From contig JALOKS010000060.1 of assembly GCA_025456385.1 (NCBI GenBank), forward strand, positions 1 through 11,002: a stretch of DNA of 11,002 nucleotides. The letters are read 5' to 3'. The translations under genes and the position numbers were made by a program. The notes beneath the pieces were generated by a model. That model saw only the letters and a program-made list of their open reading frames with translations. It was not told the DNA's origin and ran no database searches. Origin of the DNA: Thermoanaerobaculales bacterium. GTDB taxonomy: Bacteria; Acidobacteriota; Thermoanaerobaculia; Thermoanaerobaculales; Sulfomarinibacteraceae. Position 1 is the first letter of the stretch, and each line of letters starts with the position of its first letter. Shown piece after piece: positions 1 through 5,914 of this stretch.

Positions 1-105
1 CGCGAGGCCGACTGCAAAGGGTTTCCGATGGGCAACATCGTCAGGGGCGAGCGCGGCGTCGAGTACGACCACCCCCCGGCGGGCTTTCCCAGCGGTCTGC
101 GCTGA
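1..105 (+). CDS. 3' end of an unrecognised protein (partial)
   Basis: An open frame enters from the left edge and runs for 34 codons to a TGA at 103-105. Its third codon positions are mostly G or C, like the confirmed genes here, which supports real coding. The visible tail ends in HPPAGFPSGLR and contains one Cys near its start (DCKGFPMGN). I do not recognise the family, and no domain can be assigned from 34 residues. The next gene, a CGGC-domain protein, begins about 150 nt downstream on the same strand, with an octamer repeat array between them, so the two need not share a transcript. The stop codon itself forms the first unit of that array. Existence of the coding tail is moderately likely; function is unknown. 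Confidence 0.5.
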   Translation, partial: READCKGFPMGNIVRGERGVEYDHPPAGFPSGLR

Positions 106-190
106 GGCCATGTGGCCATGAGGCAGTGAGGCTCTGAGGCCCAGTGGCCCCAGGGCCCCAGGGCCCCAAAGCCCCAAAGCCCCAAAGCCC
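103..190. repeat. Degenerate 8-bp tandem repeat array, 11 units
   Basis: Read in steps of eight from the T of the upstream stop codon, the sequence gives tgaggcca, tgtggcca, tgaggcag, tgaggctc, tgaggccc, agtggccc, cagggccc, cagggccc, then caaagccc three times. The units drift gradually from TGAGGCCN to CAAAGCCC, as expected from stepwise duplication and mutation. The period is not a multiple of three, so the array is not a conserved protein repeat. No gene is seen in 106-254. A TACAAT hexamer at 226-231 could be the -10 of the next gene, but no convincing -35 precedes it. Confidence 0.8.
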
Positions 191-225
191 GCCGGCTCTC
201 TCATCCGGCCTCCGGCCGCATGGCC

Positions 226-231
226 TACAAT
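226..231 (+). promoter_or_regulatory. Possible -10 element for the CGGC-domain gene
   Basis: TACAAT matches the sigma70 -10 consensus at five of six positions and lies 23 nt before the start codon at 255. The region 16-18 nt upstream (around 203-208) has no good TTGACA-like hexamer, so the call is weak. The same decamer TACAATGCCG recurs in the rpsF promoter (744-753), which slightly raises its credibility. Confidence 0.3.
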
Positions 232-254
232 GCCGGAAAGGGGATGGAGGCGCC

Positions 255-576
255 ATGGCGAAGCGCATCGGCATCATCTACTGCGAGCGCATCCAGGACT
301 CGAGCTGCGTCGGCTGCGCCAAGTGCTACAAGGCGGTCAACGAGGGGGCGGGCGCCTTCGCCGGCGGCGAGGAGGTCCGGGTCGTCTTCAAGTGCGGCTG
401 CGGCGACTGTCCCGGCCTGGTGGTGCCCAAGCTCGACCTCCAGATGACGCTACTTCGGGACCTGCGTCAAGAAGGCGAGCGGGCTCATGAACTGCCCGAT
501 GAACGTCGAGGGCATCACGAAGGTGCTCGAGCAGAAGTTCGGGCTGCCGGTGCACATGGGGACGCACGAGTACTGA
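255..576 (+). pseudogene. CGGC-domain protein, broken by an internal frameshift
   Basis: The ATG at 255 follows a GGAGG at 246-250. The first frame gives an N-terminal half with IGIIYCERIQDSSC, CVGCAKC (Cys18, 21, 24) and KCGCGDCPGL (Cys47, 49, 52), which fits the CGGC family of small cysteine-rich proteins thought to bind metal. Near 450 homology moves to the +1 frame. From 451 that frame reads YFGTCVKKA, then MNCPMN and a GTHEY-like end, stopping at TGA 574-576. By comparison with what I recall of the family, some 6-10 residues (the helix before the FGTC strand) appear to be missing at the junction, so a deletion of 3n+2 bases fits better than programmed frameshifting. In the original frame, reading continues through the intergenic region into rpsF, which is not a real fusion. 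It could be a true pseudogene or an assembly error. Confidence 0.72.
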
Positions 577-578
577 AT

Positions 579-683
579 AATTCTCAGTTCTCAGTTTTGA
601 ATTTTGAATTCCGGTCATTCCCAGCGGCCCTGGGCGAGGGCGGGCGGGAATCAAGAATTCAAAATTTAGAATTCAAAATTGAA
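579..683. repeat. AT-rich imperfect inverted repeat after the CGGC gene
   Basis: The left arm (579-611) is built from TTCTCAG and TTTTGAATT units. The right arm (655-683) carries GAATTCAAAATT twice, the reverse complement of the left-arm theme. The arms enclose a 43-nt GC-rich loop, with ATTCCC and GGGAAT (about 616-651) able to extend the stem. Both arms are far more AT-rich than anything else in the window. The element starts 3 nt after the stop at 576 and ends before the rpsF promoter, so it could act as a transcript-end hairpin or be a small mobile or slippage-derived repeat. No gene is seen in 577-824. Confidence 0.7.
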
Positions 684-721
684 AGTCTTCTTCTTCGAGG
701 GATTTCGAATCCACCGTGGGC

Positions 722-749
722 TTGCTTTTCGACCGGATTGCCGTACAAT
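722..749 (+). promoter_or_regulatory. Sigma70-type promoter of the rpsF operon
   Basis: TTGCTT (722-727) and TACAAT (744-749) are separated by 16 nt. They match the -35 and -10 consensus at four and five of six positions. Transcription would start near 755-757, giving a leader of about 70 nt before the rpsF ATG at 825. The position directly ahead of a ribosomal-protein operon and downstream of an inverted repeat supports the call. Confidence 0.6.
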
Positions 750-753
750 GCCG

Positions 754-820
754 TTCCCGGTTCGTCCGGGGAATACTCCTTGCTCCGGACCTGGTGCCGG
801 AGCCGCAGGCCGAGAGGAGC
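754..820 (+). promoter_or_regulatory. Structured rpsF leader, candidate S6:S18 autoregulatory element
   Basis: Two hairpins are visible in the presumed 5' leader. The first is CCCGG (756-760) with CCGGG (766-770), extendable to TTCCCGG/CCGGG(G)AA with one bulge. The second is GCTCCGG (782-788) with CCGGAGC (797-803), a perfect 7-bp stem with an 8-nt loop. GCTCC at 782-786 can alternatively pair with GGAGC at 816-820, which overlaps the rpsF Shine-Dalgarno sequence, so the two pairings are mutually exclusive. rpsF leaders bound by the S6:S18 dimer are known in many bacteria and carry a CCG-containing stem. CCG triplets occur here, but the published consensus was not aligned, so the family assignment is inference. 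Confidence 0.4.
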
Positions 821-824
821 CATC

Positions 825-1214
825 ATGCCGCTGTACGAGTTGGGGGTCATCATCGACCCCGAGATGCCGCCCGAGGACGAGACGGCCTTCATGGACCGTC
901 TCGAGGGCATTGTCACCGCAGCCGGAGGCGAGGTCGCCGCCAAGGACGCCTGGGGCAGACGCCAGCTCGCCTACCCGATCCGCAAGAAGAACTACGGCGT
1001 CTACCACTTCTGGAGGCTCAACGTCGGCGGTGACATCATCGCCAAGCTCAACTTCGAGCTGCGCACGAACGACGCTGTGATGCGCTCGTTGGTCCTCAAC
1101 ATGGACAACGAGCTGCGCCGCAAGCGCAAGATGGACGCCAAGCACGAGGCCCGCCTGAAGGCGAAGGCGGCGCGGGCTGCGGCGAAAGCGGAGGCGGTGA
1201 CCGATGAGGACTGA
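825..1214 (+). CDS. rpsF: 30S ribosomal protein S6
   Basis: This 129-residue protein opens with MPLYELGVIIDPEM and contains GGEVAAKDAWGRRQLAYPIRK, followed by NYGVYHFWRL and a lysine- and alanine-rich tail. This is the S6 fold signature at the usual length or slightly longer. S6 pairs with S18 on the central domain of 16S rRNA in the 30S platform. The ATG at 825 is preceded by GAGAGGAG at 812-819, which fixes the start; upstream codons in the same frame are non-coding leader. The last 11 bases overlap the start of rpsR, implying translational coupling that would help keep the two partners in balance. The C-terminal extension (DAKHEARLKAKAARAAAKAEA) is low-complexity and basic, as in many S6 proteins. 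Confidence 0.97.
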   Translation: MPLYELGVIIDPEMPPEDETAFMDRLEGIVTAAGGEVAAKDAWGRRQLAYPIRKKNYGVYHFWRLNVGGDIIAKLNFELRTNDAVMRSLVLNMDNELRRKRKMDAKHEARLKAKAARAAAKAEAVTDED

Positions 1215-1458
1215 TGAGGGGCGCGGGCGACCGGCCAAGAAGCGCTTCCGGCGCCGGGTCAAGGTCTGCAGGTTCACGGTCGAGAAGATCAACTACATCG
1301 ACTACAAGGACGTCGAGCTGCTCCGCGAGTACACGCCCACCAACGGCAAGATCCTGCCGCGGCGCGTGACGGGCACCCGGCCGGCCTTCCAGCACAAGCT
1401 GACCCGCGCCATCAAGCGGGCGCGGCACATGGCGCTCCTGCCCTACTCGGGCAACTGA
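1204..1458 (+). CDS. rpsR: 30S ribosomal protein S18
   Basis: This 84-residue protein has a basic N terminus and the S18 core KVCRFTVEKINYIDYKDVELL, then REYTPTNGKILPRRVTGT and a KLTRAIKRARHMALLPY end. S18 binds 16S rRNA together with S6. Only one Cys is present in the CRFT segment where zinc-type S18 proteins have a CPFC-like pair, so this is the cysteine-poor form. The ATG at 1204 lies inside the rpsF end and is served by GGAGG at 1190-1194. The ATG at 1214, out of frame, is not used. A 52-nt gap without terminator separates it from the DUF2232 gene. Confidence 0.97.
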   Translation: MRTDEGRGRPAKKRFRRRVKVCRFTVEKINYIDYKDVELLREYTPTNGKILPRRVTGTRPAFQHKLTRAIKRARHMALLPYSGN

Positions 1459-1510
1459 CGAGCGCGACCGGCGAGGGGAGCGACGGGCGTGCGCGCCGGC
1501 CCGCAGCACG

Positions 1511-2479
1511 ATGGTTGAGGATCCGCGCGCGACCCCTGAGGCACCGGCGGCGGCGCCGCGCGTTCCCCGCCTGGGAGCGGCGTCGTCAGGGCTGGTGGCC
1601 CTGCTGCTGGCGGGGGCGCTGTTCGCGATCCCGCTGCTCGGCTTCCTGATCGCGCCGCTCGGCCTGCTGCCGGTGGTTCACTACCAGGCCGGAGGCGCGC
1701 CCGGCTACCGCGCCTGGGGCCCGGTGGCGGTGCTCCTGGGAGCGGCTGCGGCGGCCGGCATGGCGAGCTTCGCGGTGCCCCTCCTGACGGCCTACGTCGG
1801 GGTGGTGGTGCTGCCGGCACTCAGCATCGAGGCCTGGCGGCGCTGGCGTTGGAGCGAGGGCCGTTGGGCGGGCGCGGCGATCCTGAGCGCCGCGATTCTG
1901 GCGATGGCAGTGATCGCCGCGGCGGCCGCACCGGCGCCACCGAAGGAGGCGGTCGCCGGGTGGCTGCGGGCGGCGATGGCCGACGCATCCGATCTCTACG
2001 CCTCCTGGGGGGTGGCGGACGGCGAGGTGGAGCTCGCGCTCGACGCCGTCGAGCGGGTGGCCTCCTGGCTGCTGCCCTCGGTACCGGTCGCCTACCTCGT
2101 GGTGATCCTGTTCTGGGTGCGGCCGCGGCTCGCGCTGCTCGGCTACGGGATGGCGGCGGGGGCCTTCGAGAGCTTCCGCAACGACGACTGGCTGGCGGCG
2201 GTGTTCGCGGCCGCCGGCGCCGGCACTCTGATGTTGGAGGGCAGCCCGCGCTGGGTCGCGGTCAACCTCCTGGCGGCGGCCCTCATCTTGTATTTCGTCC
2301 AGGGTTTGGCTATGATCCGCTCCCACCTCGCGCGCTTCATCGGGCGGGGATGGCTGGTGCGCTGGGGTGTGGTTCTGCTCTGTCTGCAGGGGCCGATTCC
2401 GCTGCTCGTGGCGGTGCTCGGCCTCGTCGACAGCTTCCACCCGCTCCGGCCACGGTTCGAAGACGGAGGAACAACATGA
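1511..2479 (+). CDS. DUF2232-type multi-pass membrane protein
   Basis: This 322-residue, very hydrophobic protein has about seven likely membrane segments, near residues 25-56, 70-105 (possibly two), 119-141, 186-203, 228-244, 248-269 and 284-308. A polar region at 145-185 would be loop. A protein of this size and topology between rpsR and rplI is characteristic of DUF2232, a family of unknown function related in layout to substrate-binding or integral membrane transport subunits; the assignment rests mainly on context. No catalytic motif is seen. The ATG at 1511 has no strong ribosome-binding site: GAGGGGAG at 1473-1480 is too far away. The nearby GTG at 1489 is out of frame. The stop overlaps the rplI start in ATGA, so L9 translation is probably coupled to it. 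Confidence 0.75.
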   Translation: MVEDPRATPEAPAAAPRVPRLGAASSGLVALLLAGALFAIPLLGFLIAPLGLLPVVHYQAGGAPGYRAWGPVAVLLGAAAAAGMASFAVPLLTAYVGVVVLPALSIEAWRRWRWSEGRWAGAAILSAAILAMAVIAAAAAPAPPKEAVAGWLRAAMADASDLYASWGVADGEVELALDAVERVASWLLPSVPVAYLVVILFWVRPRLALLGYGMAAGAFESFRNDDWLAAVFAAAGAGTLMLEGSPRWVAVNLLAAALILYFVQGLAMIRSHLARFIGRGWLVRWGVVLLCLQGPIPLLVAVLGLVDSFHPLRPRFEDGGTT

Positions 2480-3021
2480 AGGTGATACTCAACGACTTCA
2501 TCGAGCACCTCGGTGAGCGCGGCGACTCGGTGTCGGTGAAGCCGGGCTACGCGAACAACTACCTCATTCCGAAGGGCCTTGCCTACTTCGACACGCCGGG
2601 CAACCGCAGGCGCTTCCAGCAGGAGCAGAAGACCTGGGAGCAGCAGGACACGCAGCGGCGCAGCGCCGCCGAGAAGCTGGCCGCTCAGCTCACAGGCACC
2701 AAGCTCGCCTTCGAGCGCCGGGCGGGCGAGAAGGACGTGCTCTTCGGCTCGGTGACGGCGGCGGACATCGGCGCCGCGCTCGCGGACCGCGGCTTCGAGA
2801 TCGACCGTCGGCGCATCATGCTGGAGCACCCGATCAAGGAGCTCGGCGCTGTCGACGTCGTGATCAACATCCACCGCGGCATCGACGTCGTGGTCCCGGT
2901 ACGGGTGGTGCGGCCGGGCGAGGATCCCGACGCGCTGGCGCCCGAGTACGAAGAGGGCGTCCTCGAGGGCGGCGTGCAGGCGGCCGGTCCGGCGCCGGAG
3001 GCGGCGACGGCCAGCGAGTAG
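2476..3021 (+). CDS. rplI: 50S ribosomal protein L9
   Basis: This 181-residue protein begins MKVILNDFIEHLGERGDSV, followed by VKPGYANNYLIPKGLA, the classic L9 N-terminal domain (residues 1-36) that binds 23S rRNA near the L1 stalk. A charged connecting helix at about 41-80 (RRRFQQEQKTWEQQ) leads to the C-terminal domain with EKDVLFGSVTAADIGAAL and the IMLEHPIKELGAVDVVINIH segment. The length is longer than the common ~150 residues because of an acidic, Ala/Pro/Gly-rich tail from about residue 150. The ATG at 2476 sits behind CGGAGGA (2464-2470) and overlaps the stop of the preceding gene by four bases. The methyltransferase gene begins 4 nt after its stop. Confidence 0.97.
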   Translation: MKVILNDFIEHLGERGDSVSVKPGYANNYLIPKGLAYFDTPGNRRRFQQEQKTWEQQDTQRRSAAEKLAAQLTGTKLAFERRAGEKDVLFGSVTAADIGAALADRGFEIDRRRIMLEHPIKELGAVDVVINIHRGIDVVVPVRVVRPGEDPDALAPEYEEGVLEGGVQAAGPAPEAATASE

Positions 3022-3025
3022 CTCG

Positions 3026-4234
3026 ATGAGCGGCGATCACCGCGCCGCGCCCCCCCGCCCCGGGCACGAGCTCGAGCCCGAGGGCTCCCGCAAGCCGGGT
3101 CGGCTGGCCTCTCTCGCCAAGCTCACCCCCTGGGGGCTCAAGCGGCAGGTCGCGGGGCTCGAGTCCCGCCTCGGCGGCATGGGGGCGCGCGTGGCCGCGA
3201 CCGAGGCCCGCCTCGACCACCTCGAGTCCGGGCTGCGCACGGTCCAGGACGAGCTCGCGCTCGCTCGCGACCAGCGCCTGGGGCCGGCCGAGCGCCGGCT
3301 CGACGCCGTCGAGCGCGCTCTCGGCGAGGTCGGAGAGGAGGCCGCTCGCTTGCGCGATCGCGTGCTCCCGGCCTCGATCGCGCGCACCGACGCCCTCGTC
3401 GAAAGGCTTGCCGAGGAGATCGAGGAGACGTCCTCCCTGGTCGAGCGGTGCCTGCGCGGCGAGCCGCTGCCGGTCGCGCCCGCGGGTGCGGTCGACGAGC
3501 CGCGGTTGGCGGCGGCGCTGGCCGCGGTGCAGCCCCAGCTGCTGGCGAGCTTCCGGGGCGGCGAGCACGAGATCCGGAACCGTCTCGACCGCTACCTGCC
3601 GGACCTCGCGAAGGCGTCGCCGGTGCTCGACCTCGGGTGCGGCCGCGGCGAGCTCCTGCTCATGCTGCAGGAGGCGGGAATCGAGGCGACCGGTGTCGAG
3701 GCCGACCCGTCGCTCGCCGGCGCCGCCCGCCGGCGCGGGCTGCGGGTCATCGAGGGCGATGCGCTCGCGACGCTGCGCGGGCAGCCGGACGGCCACTGGG
3801 GAGCGGTGACCGCGATCCACCTCTTCGAGCACCTCGAGCCGCTCGGACTGCTCGACCTGCTCGCCGAGCTGCGGCGGGTGCTGCGCGCCGGCGGGCTGCT
3901 GATCGCCGAGTGCCCCAACCCGCACTCGCTGCGGGTCGGCGCGGCGCTGTTCTGGCTCGATCCCACCCACCGGCGGCCGCTGCTTCCCGAGACCCTCGAG
4001 CTCTTCCTGCAGAGCGCCGGCTTCGAGCTGGCGCGGCGCGAGCTGCTCCATCCATTCCCCGCAGACCAGCTGCTGGCGGTGGACGAGGCCCCGGTTCGAG
4101 AAGGCGGTGACCCCGGGCTTGCCGCGCTCGTCGACCGCGTCGAGCGGCTGCGGCGGCGGCTCGACGAGCTGCTGAACGGTCCGCGCGACTTCGCGGTGTG
4201 GGCGGTGCGCCCGGGCGGGTCATCGACGTCGTGA
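3026..4234 (+). CDS. Coiled-coil class I SAM-dependent methyltransferase
   Basis: This 402-residue protein has two parts. Residues ~35-150 are rich in Leu, Arg, Glu and Ala with heptad-like spacing (RLDHLESGLRTVQDELALARD), predicting a long coiled coil. Residues ~185-350 are a Rossmann methyltransferase: VLDLGCGRGE (200-209) is the SAM-binding motif I, GVEAD follows as the acidic end of strand 2, AIHLFEHLEP (263-272) is the motif IV region, and ECPNPHS and FWLDPTHRRP (309-318) match methyltransferases often found in surface polysaccharide clusters. A Leu/Arg-rich helix follows (VDRVERLRRRLDELL). The substrate cannot be read from the sequence; sugar or polysaccharide methylation is a guess from the family. 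The start is 4 nt after rplI with a poor ribosome-binding site, suggesting coupling to rplI. Confidence 0.85.
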   Translation: MSGDHRAAPPRPGHELEPEGSRKPGRLASLAKLTPWGLKRQVAGLESRLGGMGARVAATEARLDHLESGLRTVQDELALARDQRLGPAERRLDAVERALGEVGEEAARLRDRVLPASIARTDALVERLAEEIEETSSLVERCLRGEPLPVAPAGAVDEPRLAAALAAVQPQLLASFRGGEHEIRNRLDRYLPDLAKASPVLDLGCGRGELLLMLQEAGIEATGVEADPSLAGAARRRGLRVIEGDALATLRGQPDGHWGAVTAIHLFEHLEPLGLLDLLAELRRVLRAGGLLIAECPNPHSLRVGAALFWLDPTHRRPLLPETLELFLQSAGFELARRELLHPFPADQLLAVDEAPVREGGDPGLAALVDRVERLRRRLDELLNGPRDFAVWAVRPGGSSTS

Positions 4235-4246
4235 TGGAGGTCGTGC

Positions 4247-5914
4247 ATGTGGCGACGGACTGTCCTCGTGTTCGGGCTGGTCGTTCTTGCCGGCTGCGCG
4301 CCCGCTGAGCGGGTGCAGCCCCCCGAGGGCCTCGTGATCGCCCCGGACGTCGTCGAGCGGCGCGACCGCTTCGCGGCCGTGACCGTTTCAGCCGACCTCT
4401 CGCACCTGCCGAAGAGCGAGCGCGAGGCGCTGCGGCGGCTGGTGGCGGCGGCGCGAACGGTGCACGAGATCTTCGCGCTCCAGGCGTGGGCCGGCAACGC
4501 CGAGATGCAGCCGCAGGTGGAGCAGCTCGCCGGGCCGCTCGCCGCTGCGGCCCGCGAGTACTACCGCATCATGGTCGGACCGTGGGACCGCATCGACCAC
4601 TTCCGCCCGTTTCTCGGCGATCGCCCGCACCCCCCGGGAGCGGGCTTCTACCCCGAGGATCTGACGGCGGCCGAGCTCGAGGCGTGGCTCGAAGCGAACC
4701 CCGAGGACCGCGAGGCCTTCACCGCGCTGCACACCGTGATCCGCCGTGAAGGCGACCGGCTGCGAGCCGTGCCCTACTCCGAGGCCTACACGCGGCAGCT
4801 CGAGGTCGTCGCGGCGGAGCTGCGCGCCGCGGCTGCGGCGACCGGCAATCCCAGCCTGCGCCGCTTCCTCGAGCTGCGGGCCGACGACTTCTTCCTCGAC
4901 GACTACTACGAGTCGGACCTGGCGTGGATGGACCTCGACTCGGCCATCGAGGTGGTGATCGGCCCCTATGAGACCTACGAGGACCAGCTCCTCGGCGCCA
5001 AGGCCGCCTTCGAGGCCTTCATCTGCGTCGCCCAGCCCGAGGACTCCGAGCGCCTCGCGGTCTTCAAGTCGCAGCTGCCCTTCCTCGAGCAGAGCCTGCC
5101 GATCCCCGACGAGGACAAGAACCTCGCGCGCGGGGCCGAGTCGCCGATCCGCGTGGTCGACGTCCTCTACACCGCCGGCGACGCCCGGGCCGGCGTGCAG
5201 ACCATCGCCTTCAACCTTCCCAACGACGAGCGCGTGCGCGAGGCCAAGGGCTCGAAGAAGGTGCTGCTCAAGAACGTCATGCGGGCCAAGTTCGACAGCA
5301 TCCAGGTGCCGATCGCCGGGCTGGTGCTGCCGGCCGAGGCCGTCGAACGCGTCGACTTCGAGGCCTTCTACCTCTTCACGCTGCACCACGAGCTCGCGCA
5401 CGGCCTCGGGCCGGGGCGGATCACCATCGATGGCCGCGAGACCGAGGTCCGGCTCGAGCTCAAGGAGCTCTACTCGGCCTTCGAGGAGGCCAAGGCCGAT
5501 GTCCTCGGGGTGCTCGACATCTACACCCTGGTCAAGGCGGGCGTCATGGAGCCGGCGATCCTGGACACCCTGCCCTGGACCTACACCGCCGGCATCTTCC
5601 GCACCACCCGCTTCGGCGTCGCCGAGGCGCACGGGCTCGGCATGGTGCTGCAGGCCAACTTTCTGCTCGAGCGCGGTGCGGTGCTCATCACCGAGGAGGG
5701 GCGCTTCGTGCCGGTGCCGGAGCTCTTCGAGCAGGCGTTCCGGGACCTCGCCCACGAGCTGCTGATCATCCAGGCGCGCGGCGACCTCGCGGCCGCGACC
5801 GCCATGGTCGAGCGCTACGGCACGGTCCGTCCGGAGATGGCGGCGGCGATCGCCACCCTCGACGGGCTGCCCGTCGACATCGATCCCAGCTACCCGCTCG
5901 AGGGGCTGCAGTGA
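4247..5914 (+). CDS. M49-like (dipeptidyl-peptidase III family) zinc peptidase lipoprotein
   Basis: This 555-residue protein starts with a lipoprotein signal: MWRRT, a hydrophobic stretch and the lipobox LAGC with the lipidated residue at Cys17. It should be exported and anchored in the envelope. HHELAHGLG gives an HExxH zinc motif (His381, Glu382, His385). EEAKAD at 413-418 supplies the third zinc ligand, probably Glu414, equivalent to EECRAE of dipeptidyl peptidase III. The segments around both motifs (LELKELYSAFEEAKADVLG) and the overall size suit the M49 family, whose usual motif is HExxGH; a pentapeptide form is known from some bacteria. The expected activity is removal of dipeptides from peptide N termini. 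The start at 4247 has GGAGG at 4236-4240; an out-of-frame ATG at 4234 is ignored. The gene follows the methyltransferase by 12 nt and overlaps the SDR gene by GTGA. Confidence 0.8.
   Translation: MWRRTVLVFGLVVLAGCAPAERVQPPEGLVIAPDVVERRDRFAAVTVSADLSHLPKSEREALRRLVAAARTVHEIFALQAWAGNAEMQPQVEQLAGPLAAAAREYYRIMVGPWDRIDHFRPFLGDRPHPPGAGFYPEDLTAAELEAWLEANPEDREAFTALHTVIRREGDRLRAVPYSEAYTRQLEVVAAELRAAAAATGNPSLRRFLELRADDFFLDDYYESDLAWMDLDSAIEVVIGPYETYEDQLLGAKAAFEAFICVAQPEDSERLAVFKSQLPFLEQSLPIPDEDKNLARGAESPIRVVDVLYTAGDARAGVQTIAFNLPNDERVREAKGSKKVLLKNVMRAKFDSIQVPIAGLVLPAEAVERVDFEAFYLFTLHHELAHGLGPGRITIDGRETEVRLELKELYSAFEEAKADVLGVLDIYTLVKAGVMEPAILDTLPWTYTAGIFRTTRFGVAEAHGLGMVLQANFLLERGAVLITEEGRFVPVPELFEQAFRDLAHELLIIQARGDLAAATAMVERYGTVRPEMAAAIATLDGLPVDIDPSYPLEGLQ

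Noticed and set aside
440..455. Programmed +1 frameshift in the CGGC gene
   Set aside because: No recognisable slippery site or stop codon at the junction, and residues expected by the family seem to be missing there, which a frameshift alone would not explain.
144..824. In-frame open reading upstream of rpsF that would fuse the CGGC start to S6
   Set aside because: It passes through the octamer array, the AT-rich inverted repeat and the promoter. S6 has its own ribosome-binding site and the normal length from 825.
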